Shown here: piece after piece, positions 16,289 to 24,431 of the stretch
How the letters are laid out: each line of letters opens with the position of its first letter
Position numbering within the stretch: position 1 is the stretch's first letter
Position numbers and translations under genes: made by a program
NCBI RefSeq assembly: GCF_000385175.1
Contig: NZ_ARQJ01000029.1
Coordinates: forward strand, 104,472 to 168,471
Direction: 5' to 3'
Length of the DNA: 64,000 bases
Source of the DNA: Salinicoccus albus DSM 19776
GTDB taxonomy: Bacteria > Bacillota > Bacilli > Staphylococcales > Salinicoccaceae
Notes under the pieces: generated by a model
Databases searched by the model: none
What the model was told of the DNA's origin: nothing
The model's input: only the letters and a program-made list of their open reading frames with translations

Positions 16289-17596
16289 TCAAATATACTT
16301 TTTAAATATGTCCCTCAGGAACTCAGGCATGAAATAACTTTTCTTCGAATACCTGAACTGCGGGAAAATCCGGCCGAAGGTATACATATCCAGTGTGCCC
16401 AATGTATATTTGCCTTTATCATCAATCGTTTCCCCGCCGATGAAATACTCTCTTTCCGACTGGATATAGCCGATGTCATAGGTCACGAAACAGCCGAATA
16501 TGTCTCCCCGGAAACCGAGTCCGCGTATCACTTCATTTTTATGTTCATGCTTGGAGGCCTGGTTGATCACTTCTTTCAACTCCCGGCCCGTCAGCTCTAT
16601 CTGAACCGTATTGATGGCATGCGGCAGCACTTTATGAAGGTCGTACTCCGTCATCGAACCGCCGTCAAACGGTTTGGCAATCAGACCGGTATGGACCAGC
16701 CCGGCGTCGCTGCCGGTGAATTTCTGAACCATCCAGGCCAGGAAAGTGACGAATCTGCTGGCGGAATAAAGCCGCCGGTCGATCGGCTCGAGACCTTCTT
16801 TGACAACTGTCTGAAGCATTTCTTTGCCGGCTTCATAATAGTTATCATCCACACCGGCCAACAGATCCGCTTCATACAATTCCGCCCGTTTCCTGGTAAT
16901 TTTCCTGTCTTCAAATGTCAGCGTCACCTCGCCGACGAAATCGCCGAATCTGCCGGCCGCTGCCAGCAGTGTGTCCCCGACCCAGCTGCCTTCGGTGAAA
17001 TAATGGTGGGTATGGGAACTTAGAATCACATCGATTTCAGGGAACATCATCGCCAGTGATTCGTCGTCATATCTGCCGAGATGACTCATCATGATGATGC
17101 AGTCCACTTCTGTATTAATCTCCCGGATGGCGCGGAGAATCCAGTCAAACGCTTCGGAAACTTCCCAGCCAAGCGCTTTGTAGAAAGGCGTGAATTCCAC
17201 TGTGGCTGCGATAAATCCGAACTTGATGCCCTCTATCTCTTTGATCGTGTAGGGTTTGAAAAATGGATCGGTACTCCCCACTTCACGGAGATTAGCACAG
17301 ATGACATCGAATGCTGCATCATCGTACAGGTGCTTCAATTCTTCCTTCTGGAGTGTAATGCCTTCGTTGTTGCCGATCGTCGCCACATCAACGCCGGCTT
17401 CATTGAGCATTCCCACATTGCCTCTGCCGAGCGTCGCTTCTGTATAGGGATGGGCCCGGTCAATATGGTCGCCAAGCTCCAGGTAGAACATACGGTCATG
17501 GTACTGGGTCTTTTTATTCTTTAAAAATGACATTATTTTTAAGTAGTTATATAAATGGCTGTGTATATCATTGGTATGGAAGAGTTTTATCTCCAT
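16289..17596 (-). CDS. yunD: Metallophosphatase/5'-nucleotidase-like protein, YunD type
   Basis: 435-aa protein of the 5'-nucleotidase/UshA/2',3'-cyclic phosphodiesterase family. Seen: metal motifs FHTNDIHSHL (start), ELGDHID, GNNEG, MSHLG and LSSHTHHYF in the N-terminal metallophosphatase domain (1-250), then a C-terminal 5'-nucleotidase domain. No signal peptide is visible, so it should act inside the cell on nucleotides or nucleotide sugars; the real substrate is unknown. Ribosome site GAGGTGATCCG precedes the ATG. It lies 10 bases downstream of yunE; the pair is conserved in Bacillus. Confidence 0.9.
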   Translation of the reverse strand: MEIKLFHTNDIHSHLYNYLKIMSFLKNKKTQYHDRMFYLELGDHIDRAHPYTEATLGRGNVGMLNEAGVDVATIGNNEGITLQKEELKHLYDDAAFDVICANLREVGSTDPFFKPYTIKEIEGIKFGFIAATVEFTPFYKALGWEVSEAFDWILRAIREINTEVDCIIMMSHLGRYDDESLAMMFPEIDVILSSHTHHYFTEGSWVGDTLLAAAGRFGDFVGEVTLTFEDRKITRKRAELYEADLLAGVDDNYYEAGKEMLQTVVKEGLEPIDRRLYSASRFVTFLAWMVQKFTGSDAGLVHTGLIAKPFDGGSMTEYDLHKVLPHAINTVQIELTGRELKEVINQASKHEHKNEVIRGLGFRGDIFGCFVTYDIGYIQSEREYFIGGETIDDKGKYTLGTLDMYTFGRIFPQFRYSKKSYFMPEFLRDIFKKYI

Positions 17597-17606
17597 CGGA
17601 TCACCT

Positions 17607-18428
17607 CTAAAGGATTGTCTGTAGAATCATATAAACACCTAACAGGAACAGTACCGAGCGGAGCACGACAACCAGGGCATCGGAATTGAACTGACGATTG
17701 ACTGATACCCCGATCTTCGCACCGACAAAAGCTGCCGGGAGGATGAACAGAGCGTACCAGTAATCCACGTTGCCCTGGATGATGTGGCCGAATGCAGCGG
17801 AGAGTCCTGAGAAGAAAACCATCATCATACTTGTTCCAATGGCAATGGAAGCCGGCATCCGGAAGGCTATCAGCATAAGCGGAGTCATCAGTGCACCGCC
17901 GCCGATACCAAAAAGTCCCGTGAAGAATCCGACGACAAACGTGGAAATGATTGCGACGTAGGGGGCGAAACCATAATGATGCGTCTGCCCCATATTGTCA
18001 ACATGCGGTTTGACATAGCGTTCGTCCTGAAAGATTGTAATGGGCTTTATCCTGTTTCTTATGAGAAGCAGTGTGCTTAAAAATATGAGAAACAGCCCGA
18101 AATATAAATTAAAACTGTCTGCTGTAAAGAATCGGCTGACATAAGATCCGATGAAAGCCCCCGGCATGATGCCAAACAGAAATAATGCCCCGTTCTTTTT
18201 ATCCACCTGGTTGCTCCTGCCATAGGACATCATGGCTGATAATCCGATGATAATCAGTATTAAGGCAGAAGTACCCACGGCGCTCTGCGGTGTCACACGT
18301 TCCAGAATACCTGCATCAATGCCGAAAAAGACAAGCAGCGGGACGATGATGACACCGCCGCCAATACCGATCAATGAACCGAGCGCAGCTGCAGAAAGCC
18401 CGATCAATATGAGTATGAGATATTCCAT
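17607..18428 (-). CDS. yunE: TauE/SafE-family permease, YunE type
   Basis: 273-aa membrane protein with about eight hydrophobic helices in two similar halves, each beginning with a GxGGG motif (LIGIGGGVIIVPLLVFFG near 20-37 and LFGIGGGALMTPLMLI near 170-186). The family carries sulfite, sulfonates or other small anions across the membrane, often outward; substrate here is unknown. ATG follows AAGGGGA. It is the first gene of the yunE-yunD pair and lies downstream of yunF on the same strand. Confidence 0.85.
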   Translation of the reverse strand: MEYLILILIGLSAAALGSLIGIGGGVIIVPLLVFFGIDAGILERVTPQSAVGTSALILIIIGLSAMMSYGRSNQVDKKNGALFLFGIMPGAFIGSYVSRFFTADSFNLYFGLFLIFLSTLLLIRNRIKPITIFQDERYVKPHVDNMGQTHHYGFAPYVAIISTFVVGFFTGLFGIGGGALMTPLMLIAFRMPASIAIGTSMMMVFFSGLSAAFGHIIQGNVDYWYALFILPAAFVGAKIGVSVNRQFNSDALVVVLRSVLFLLGVYMILQTIL

Positions 18429-18518
18429 AAGCGTATCCCCTTTTGAAGTCCAATCATCATTTGCCTTTAATCCGGAACCGGACTTGCACTTATAGCGCAG
18501 AAAGCTGAACTTTCCTGC

Positions 18519-19367
18519 TTAAAACAATCTCAATTGCCTGGGTGAAAGCCCTTCATATTGGATCCCCATCAGTTTCAGAAAATCCATGGCGTTATTTGCT
18601 GCATGACCGCCTGAGTTGTTGTTGAACACGATAAATGTATCTTTTGTCTTATGGCTCAGAATTTCCACCTGCCGCTTTAACCATTCCAGTTCAGATTTGT
18701 TATAATCATATAGATACCTGACGTTACGCCACTCTTCACTCGAGCGGTCCTTTTGTGTCCATCCATGAACATTCCTGCCGTGCATCCGGATGAATGCTGT
18801 CTGGTCGGTCACTCTGTTGACAAATGGTATACTTCCTATACCCGCTTGAGGCTCATCGCAAATACTGTGAATCATATTATTATTGTATAAAAACGACAGC
18901 GTCTCTTCTTTGTAGTCAGGCTGAAACCATGTGCTGTTTCTGAATTCAACAGCAACCTTATAAGGTTCCAGCTGGGTTTTGGCATATTTGATATATCTGA
19001 TATTCTTATGGTTACAATCAAACCACGGCGGGAACTGCAGCAATACGAAACCAAGCTTCCCCGCCGCTGCCATCGGGCGGAGCATATCGCGGAACGCCGA
19101 GAAAACATCTTTGATCGAGTCATAATACTCCCGGTAATCACTGTGTCCGGTCATAAACTGATGCGCTTTTACAACAAAGCGGAACTGCTTCGGCGTTTCG
19201 CTGCACCATTTTTCTATAGTTGAAGTCCGTTGTATGGCATAATAAGTGGCGTCCAATTCCACTATCGGAAAATGGGACGAATATGTAACGAGTTTATCTT
19301 TTTTATTCGTAATGCCGGTGTAGAGATCATCGTGATCTCCCCAGCCCGTTAACCCTGCATAAATCAT
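18519..19367 (-). CDS. yunF: DUF72 family protein, YunF type
   Basis: 282-aa protein of the DUF72 family, a predicted TIM barrel of unknown function. Seen: MIYAGLTGWGDHD at the start, VELDATYYAI, FRFVVKAHQFMTGH, GFVLLQFPPWF, VAVEFRNSTW and FNNNSGGHAANNA, all family marks. ATG at 19367 follows AAGGTG; a GTG three codons upstream overlaps that site. Divergent from fetA with only about 50 bases between. yunD-E-F neighbourhood is kept as in Bacillus. Confidence 0.88.
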   Translation of the reverse strand: MIYAGLTGWGDHDDLYTGITNKKDKLVTYSSHFPIVELDATYYAIQRTSTIEKWCSETPKQFRFVVKAHQFMTGHSDYREYYDSIKDVFSAFRDMLRPMAAAGKLGFVLLQFPPWFDCNHKNIRYIKYAKTQLEPYKVAVEFRNSTWFQPDYKEETLSFLYNNNMIHSICDEPQAGIGSIPFVNRVTDQTAFIRMHGRNVHGWTQKDRSSEEWRNVRYLYDYNKSELEWLKRQVEILSHKTKDTFIVFNNNSGGHAANNAMDFLKLMGIQYEGLSPRQLRLF

Positions 19368-19417
19368 AAAAATCACCTTAATTTATTGTAACACAATTTT
19401 ACAGGAGGACACTTCCA

Positions 19418-20122
19418 ATGCATATCATAGAATTCGAAAATGTCAGCCATCAGGACATACTGCATAATATCACCGGAACGTTTAAAGAAAATAATATAAC
19501 TGCGTTTGTCGGTCCCAGCGGTGCGGGTAAAACAACATGTATGAAACATATCAACGGCTTGCTTTCACCAGAGACAGGTGATATTTATTACAAGGGCGAA
19601 AATGTTAAAAACATCGACATGATAGAACTCAGAAAAGAAATGGGGATGGCTTTTCAGAGCGCACCGATGATTGAAGGTACCATTTTCGATAACTTAAACC
19701 TGCCGCGGGCGATTTTCAATGATACCCTTGCTGAGGCCCGCGCAAATTCACTCCTCGAACGGGTGGATCTGGATCACATTTCGCTCCAAAGAAATATCAA
19801 GGAGCTGTCCGGCGGAGAAAAAAGCAGGGTTTCAATCGCCAGGACACTGGTCAATCAACCGCATGTGCTGCTGTTGGATGAAATCACCTCCGGTCTTGAT
19901 TACCGCATGGTCAAGGAAATTGAACGACTGATCGTCCGTTTGCAGAGAGCGGAGAATGTCACAGTCATCTGGATCACCCATGACCTGGACCAGGCCCGGC
20001 GGGTCAGTGAAGATATCTGGTTTTTAAGAGAGGGGGAACTGATTGACTACGGTGATATCTCCCTGCTTGACGATTCAGATAATACAATCATCCGGAGATT
20101 TGTGGAGGGGGAAGAATTATGA
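19418..20122 (+). CDS. fetA: ABC transporter ATPase, FetA/YbbL type
   Basis: 234-aa ATP-binding subunit. Seen: Walker A GPSGAGKTT (about 33-41), Q-loop AFQSAPM, signature LSGGEKSRVSIA, Walker B VLLLDEITSGLD, and switch His in WITHDLDQ. It pairs with the UPF0014 permease that follows (overlap of four bases, ATGA). In Escherichia coli FetAB (YbbLM) exports iron and protects against peroxide; the same role is inferred. Ribosome site CAGGAGG lies 10 bases before the ATG. Confidence 0.85.
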   Translation: MHIIEFENVSHQDILHNITGTFKENNITAFVGPSGAGKTTCMKHINGLLSPETGDIYYKGENVKNIDMIELRKEMGMAFQSAPMIEGTIFDNLNLPRAIFNDTLAEARANSLLERVDLDHISLQRNIKELSGGEKSRVSIARTLVNQPHVLLLDEITSGLDYRMVKEIERLIVRLQRAENVTVIWITHDLDQARRVSEDIWFLREGELIDYGDISLLDDSDNTIIRRFVEGEEL

Positions 20123-20877
20123 CGTTCATACAGCTCGCAACCGCATTGGTATTCGTTGCCATACCGCTTGGACTGACCATAATATTGAAGCTCGGCCTAA
20201 AAAAAGATGTTATTATCGCAACAGTAAGATCAACCATCCAGCTGCTCATCATCGGTTACATACTTACATTCGTGTTTGAAAGCGATCAGCCTGTCTACAT
20301 CATTCTCATGATTGCTCTGATGATTGCGGCCGCTTCACAAAATATCTTTAAAAAAGGGTCGGGAATACCGGGGATAAAGGTCATCATCGTCTCCACACTC
20401 GTATTTGTGGAAGTTTTATCCATGGGTATTATGCTCAGCCTGAACATCATTCCATTTGAACCCGAAGAAGTCATTCCCATCAGCGGCATGGTAATCGGGA
20501 ACTGCATGGTGCTTTCACTGTTATTCCTTGATAAATTCAAAGATGAAATCGAAAGAAGTGATGAGACGATAGAACTCATCCTGTCGATGGGCGGACAGCC
20601 GAAGATGGCTGTCGACAGAAGTTTGAAATCCGCCATCCGGACCAGCATGATTCCCACCATCGAAGCACAGAAAACAATGGGACTCGTTCAGCTTCCGGGC
20701 ATGATGAGCGGTCTGATCATCGGCGGCGCCGATCCGATGGAAGCCGTCATGTACCAGTTGTTGATACTGTTCCTCATCCTGACCAATGCAACCCTGTGTT
20801 CTGTCATCGTCGGATACATGTCATATCCAAAACTTTTCAATCAAAAACTACAGTTTGTGGGGCTGAAATATGACTAA
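20119..20877 (+). CDS. fetB: UPF0014 permease, FetB/YbbM type
   Basis: 252-aa membrane protein with about seven hydrophobic helices. Family marks: RSTIQLLIIGYILTFVF in pieces near the N-terminus, PGIKVI, IIPISGMVIGNCMVLSLLFLDRF-like segment (PISGMVIGNCMV, LFLDKF), and TMGLVQLPGMMSGLIIGGADPMEAVMYQL near the C-terminus. It is the membrane partner of FetA; export of iron is inferred from the E. coli pair. Start overlaps fetA; end overlaps the lipoprotein gene by eight bases, so all three are one operon. Confidence 0.87.
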   Translation: MTFIQLATALVFVAIPLGLTIILKLGLKKDVIIATVRSTIQLLIIGYILTFVFESDQPVYIILMIALMIAAASQNIFKKGSGIPGIKVIIVSTLVFVEVLSMGIMLSLNIIPFEPEEVIPISGMVIGNCMVLSLLFLDKFKDEIERSDETIELILSMGGQPKMAVDRSLKSAIRTSMIPTIEAQKTMGLVQLPGMMSGLIIGGADPMEAVMYQLLILFLILTNATLCSVIVGYMSYPKLFNQKLQFVGLKYD

Positions 20878-21358
20878 CATCAAACGCGGCATTTTATCCG
20901 CCATACTTATACTGGTTGTACCGGTATTTACAGCCTGCAGTTTCGGAGCAGAAAACGAGGAAGAAACCGGCATCAGCTATGAAATCATCGGCAAAACTGA
21001 ATCCGGAGACACGGGCACATTTACAAATGGCATCAATCATATCACCGACCAGGAAATGCTGCAGACAGCCGTTCAGGAGAGCGGCGCTGATGTAGATATC
21101 GATTCAGTGAATTTTGATGAATCCCATGTTTTCCAGATCTCAGTTACAGAAAACGGCTGCGGCTATCTGCTGGAAAATGTAGAAAATGACGGGGGTCTCC
21201 TCAAATTCATGTTCGAGCTCACGCCCGTCGTCGAAGAAGGCGAAGATCCACAGGACGTGGCCTGTTCAGAGATCGCCATCCCGAGCACATTCTTCGTGCA
21301 GACAGAGGCAGTCGACTTCGAATCGCTCGAAATCTATGCTTCAGGAGAAAAATTGTAA
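20870..21358 (+). CDS. Predicted lipoprotein in the fetAB operon
   Basis: 162-aa exported protein of unknown family. Seen: a basic start and hydrophobic signal ending in PVFTAC, a lipobox with Cys at about residue 23, then an acidic segment (GAENEEETG) and a compact domain with two further cysteines (NGCG, VACSEI) that could form a disulfide. It overlaps fetB by eight bases and thus is the third gene of the operon, which E. coli lacks. A link to metal or redox stress outside the cell is only inferred from context. No strong terminator follows; a 16-bp palindrome lies at 21374-21389. Confidence 0.75.
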   Translation: MTNIKRGILSAILILVVPVFTACSFGAENEEETGISYEIIGKTESGDTGTFTNGINHITDQEMLQTAVQESGADVDIDSVNFDESHVFQISVTENGCGYLLENVENDGGLLKFMFELTPVVEEGEDPQDVACSEIAIPSTFFVQTEAVDFESLEIYASGEKL

Positions 21359-21373
21359 TGCTGATGTGGTGTC

Positions 21374-21389
21374 CTGGTGCATGCACCAG
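21374..21389. repeat. 16-bp perfect palindrome
   Basis: CTGGTGCATGCACCAG reads the same on both strands. It lies 16 bases after the lipoprotein stop and has no T-run, so it is more like a protein-binding site than a terminator. Confidence 0.6.
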
Positions 21390-21504
21390 TCCGGTGCCGA
21401 AGATTGGCCCGAGGGGGGACGCGGCGTCCAGCAACAACCATTGACGGACATTGTTTAATAGATTTCTATACTGTTTTTATGACATTTCAAGGAGCCGTGA
21501 TCTG

Positions 21505-22161
21505 ATGCTGAAAACCATTCAAAAGATATCTTTAACTGCCTTAATTTTTCTGGCTGCCGGTTGTACGAGTCAAGACGATCCAAACGCCGCTGACAATACC
21601 GCCACTGAGGAAACGACATCAGAGTCAGATGAAAGCGCTCCTTCAGAAAATACTGCAGAAACAGAGAATAAACATCCAGCTGATCATTCCGGAACCAATG
21701 ATTCAAATGAAGATACTGACACAAATGATTCAGTTGAATCTTCGGATGAACCGGCAGAAGCCACAAATCCGCTTGAAGCTTATTCCACGGAAGAAATTGA
21801 ATATGCACGTATTTATTTACAATTCGGCCCCAACCCGGACATTGAAGAATTATATGCAGAACATATCCCAGAAGGCACTCAAATGAATCCTTTGGACGAG
21901 GGCAGCCTGAATTATCCTGAAGATGTTGTTCACCTCTCCGGTTCCAGACTGGTTGATGGTGCAGTTACCTACAGCAGCAATGGGGACGGCACAATTAACA
22001 TATATAATGTGCCGAAACGCTGGGAAAACCCGGAAACCTACAATAATGATTCCAGTGTCATGGAAGAAACAACCCGGGAGATCATTAATAATACTGAAAC
22101 GGTTTATGTAGAACCCGGGAATGATGAAGACGTGGCGGAAATGGCTTCACGTATCAAGTAA
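21505..22161 (+). CDS. Conserved staphylococcal-type lipoprotein
   Basis: 218-aa exported lipoprotein. Seen: signal ending in FLAAGC (lipobox, Cys near residue 20); an acidic, Thr/Ser/Asp/Glu-rich linker to about residue 85 that looks disordered; then a folded domain with YSTEEIEYARIYLQFG, GSLNYPEDVVHLSGSRLVDGAV and NGDGTINIYNVPKRWE. I recall a similar domain in Staphylococcus lipoproteins, function unknown. ATG at 21505 follows AAGGAG; starts further upstream lack a site. It may be on its own promoter, as 146 bases separate it from the fet operon. Confidence 0.75.
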   Translation: MLKTIQKISLTALIFLAAGCTSQDDPNAADNTATEETTSESDESAPSENTAETENKHPADHSGTNDSNEDTDTNDSVESSDEPAEATNPLEAYSTEEIEYARIYLQFGPNPDIEELYAEHIPEGTQMNPLDEGSLNYPEDVVHLSGSRLVDGAVTYSSNGDGTINIYNVPKRWENPETYNNDSSVMEETTREIINNTETVYVEPGNDEDVAEMASRIK

Positions 22162-22278
22162 ATGTCATCACTATTAACACAATGACAACGATCAAAGGTG
22201 ACATGACCGATAATGACAGATAAATATGATCTTTATGATATTCACTCATATCTTCAGAACGCTTCCTGAATTTTAAAC

Positions 22279-22312
22279 AAGAGCACCGGGGACTTGCCCC
22301 TGGTGCTCTTGT
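22279..22312. terminator. Bidirectional terminator between convergent genes
   Basis: CAAGAGCACC(G)GGG pairs with CCCC(T)GGTGCTCTTG; T-rich sequence follows on the plus strand (GTTTATATAT). It sits directly between the lipoprotein and the thioredoxin-like gene. Confidence 0.85.
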
Positions 22313-22873
22313 TTATATATTCGCTTCAAGTTTCGCTTTCATGCTCTGATAGGCGGATTGCCACATTTCCTCTTCTGTGGTGAATCGTTTTGTCAGCTCG
22401 CCGATCTTTTCCCTGAATTTTTCTTTATAGTTGTCGGCTTCTTTGTCCGGCAGTCCGGCCATGAGTGCATCTACCTGCCTCTGGTTTTCTTCTGAACGCG
22501 GTCCCCAGTGTGTAACTTCCGCTCCATACGCATCGATGAAGATGATGATCGGGATGGATCTTGATTTGCCGTTTGTTAAATACTGATCCATGAGCTCCAG
22601 GTTGGAGTCCCTTAAAATCATGCGGACTTCCATATCGCTTTTTTCTGCGAGATGGAGCAGGACGGGTGTGTTCACCATCGCATCTCCGCACCAGTCTTCT
22701 GTAATGACGATGGCTCTTAAATTTTTCCTTTTCAGATGACTAAAGAAATCTTCGTCTTCAGGCAATTCGAAATTGTCGCAGACCTTCTGCAGATTTTCCC
22801 TGTGCGCTTCCATGTCATTAATATATTGCTCAGCACTCATCGCCTTGTCGAACCACTGGTCTAATTCAGTCAT
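22313..22873 (-). CDS. Thioredoxin-fold protein with a single active-site Cys
   Basis: 186-aa cytosolic protein with a thioredoxin-like core (about residues 50-125). The expected WC-x-x-C motif reads EDWCGDAMVN, so only the first cysteine is present. The core also has LRDSNLELMDQYL and the cis-Pro region SIPIIIFID. A helical C-terminal part follows (ENQRQVDALMAGLP...). Relatives in Bacillus and Staphylococcus are annotated simply as thioredoxin family; with one Cys it could act by a monothiol mechanism or as a binding protein. ATG at 22873 is nine bases after GAGAGG. Confidence 0.8.
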   Translation of the reverse strand: MTELDQWFDKAMSAEQYINDMEAHRENLQKVCDNFELPEDEDFFSHLKRKNLRAIVITEDWCGDAMVNTPVLLHLAEKSDMEVRMILRDSNLELMDQYLTNGKSRSIPIIIFIDAYGAEVTHWGPRSEENQRQVDALMAGLPDKEADNYKEKFREKIGELTKRFTTEEEMWQSAYQSMKAKLEANI

Positions 22874-22912
22874 TTTATCCATCCTCTCAATATTGTATCC
22901 TATGCACCATAT

Positions 22913-23248
22913 TCACCTGCGCCCCTCTGCGTCACCTGCATATTCTTTGACTGCCTGTTCGATCGCTTCCTGCCATTTCCTCCGCCGATTGACGATATAC
23001 TTCAATTCTTCGCCATCATGGAGGATGACTTTCAATTCATTCGGCAGCGGAATGAATCCGTAGGCCATCGTATTGCCGATTTCCACAGCCTTGATTTCAC
23101 TGAGCATCACGTTTCTTTCTTTGCGGTGCATTGCAGTTAGATTCGGTCTGTGGTGCAGCTTCTGATTCGTCAGAAATAATTTCCCCTGGATCGGCCTGGA
23201 GCCCTTCCACAGATTACCGTTGCCATTTTTCAAAACTTTTTCCTCCAT
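22913..23248 (-). CDS. PH/GRAM-like domain protein
   Basis: 111-aa protein whose sequence GKLFLTNQKLHHRPN, followed by EIKAVEIGNTMAYGFIPLPNELKVILHDGEELKYIVNRR in separate strands, is the pattern of bacterial PH/GRAM-like domains (KLxLTNxRL). No signal or membrane helix. Function unknown; such domains bind lipids or proteins. ATG at 23248 is eight bases after GGAGG. It is followed on the same strand by the thioredoxin-like gene. Confidence 0.65.
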   Translation of the reverse strand: MEEKVLKNGNGNLWKGSRPIQGKLFLTNQKLHHRPNLTAMHRKERNVMLSEIKAVEIGNTMAYGFIPLPNELKVILHDGEELKYIVNRRRKWQEAIEQAVKEYAGDAEGRR

Positions 23249-23316
23249 AGCATATGCCTCCGCCTGTATAAATTTTCTCACCAAACATTATACAGATTAT
23301 CCTTGAAAATAAAACG

Positions 23317-24417
23317 TCAGTCTGACTTCATGCCGGCACCGCACAACGGAATGACAACCGTTTCTCCAGGTGCCCGGTCATATTTGAGATGGGCGGCATA
23401 GTTTGCTGCGGATGTCACTTCAACATAATACCCTTTCGCAGCCAGGGCGGTTCTGGCAGAATGAATTTCATGTTCCTCAATCGTGATAAATTCACCGTTC
23501 GTTTCCCTGACCGCTTCTAAAATCTGCTTTGATCTTGCCGGCGCGGCGATCGCAATCCCTTCAGCCAGGGTACCTTTACCCTCAACGGGGGTCGCTGCTT
23601 TGTCCCCTTTTTCAAAAGCCAGTGCCAGCGGTGCCACATTCGCAGCCTGTACAGCGATGATGCGCGGCAGCCGGTCTATGAGCCGGCTGTCCAAAAGCTC
23701 CTTGAAACTGTAATAGGCACCGAGCAGCAGCGTCCCGTTGCCTGCGGGAATAATCAGCGTGTCCGGTGCGCCTCCGCAGGCTTCAAAGATTTCATAAGCA
23801 TATGTTTTGGTCCCCTCATAAAAATACGGATTATACACATGGCTGGCATAGAACACTCCTTCGTCCGCCACCGCCTGCTGAGCTGCCGCGGCAACCGCTT
23901 CACGCGAACCGGGAATTTCCCTGACATTCGCACCATGTGCTTTAACCTGCGCCATTTTTTTCTGCGAGGTCGTATCACTGAGATAAACATCACATTCAAT
24001 GCCGGCGCGGGCCGAATACGATGCGATTGAAGTGCCGGCATTGCCGCTGCTGTCGGCAATGACCTTCGCAGCGCCGAGTGCTTTTGCTTTGGCGATCAGC
24101 ACTGCCGCACCCCTGTCTTTAAACGACAGTGTCGGCATCATATAATCCACTTTGACGTAAACGTCTGGCGTTGTACCGTCCAGCGGGAGCAGCGGTGTAA
24201 GGCCTTCACCCATCGTCACCTGCTGCCATATGCCGGAACACTCAAAAGGCATCGAATCTGCATATCTGAACATTGAGTTTGGAAATTTCGTCCATGTTTC
24301 CGGACGCACTGTTACAGCTGCTTTGTCCAAATCAAGCATGCCGCCGCACTCACACTTCCATCTGGAGCGCGTAACTTCATATTTCCTGCCGCATGCATTG
24401 CATATGTATTGTTCCAT
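23317..24417 (-). CDS. Threonine synthase-like PLP enzyme with zinc-ribbon start
   Basis: 366-aa fold-type II PLP enzyme. Seen: an N-terminal zinc ribbon with C6, C9, C22 and C24; the PLP lysine K100 in LSFKDRGA; phosphate loop IPAGNGTLL; and SSGNAGTS. Threonine synthases of this type make threonine from phosphohomoserine, but no hom or thrB lies nearby. It is in an apparent operon with a D-threonine-aldolase-like gene (14-base gap) and a DauR-like regulator, so an ammonia-lyase or related catabolic role is possible. Reaction is undecided from sequence. Confidence 0.75.
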   Translation of the reverse strand: MEQYICNACGRKYEVTRSRWKCECGGMLDLDKAAVTVRPETWTKFPNSMFRYADSMPFECSGIWQQVTMGEGLTPLLPLDGTTPDVYVKVDYMMPTLSFKDRGAAVLIAKAKALGAAKVIADSSGNAGTSIASYSARAGIECDVYLSDTTSQKKMAQVKAHGANVREIPGSREAVAAAAQQAVADEGVFYASHVYNPYFYEGTKTYAYEIFEACGGAPDTLIIPAGNGTLLLGAYYSFKELLDSRLIDRLPRIIAVQAANVAPLALAFEKGDKAATPVEGKGTLAEGIAIAAPARSKQILEAVRETNGEFITIEEHEIHSARTALAAKGYYVEVTSAANYAAHLKYDRAPGETVVIPLCGAGMKSD

Positions 24418-24431
24418 CGCCCATCCCCCCT

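Noticed and set aside
16238..17023. 261-codon open frame opposite yunD
   Set aside because: Shadow of yunD; overlaps the terminator region and lacks a start signal.
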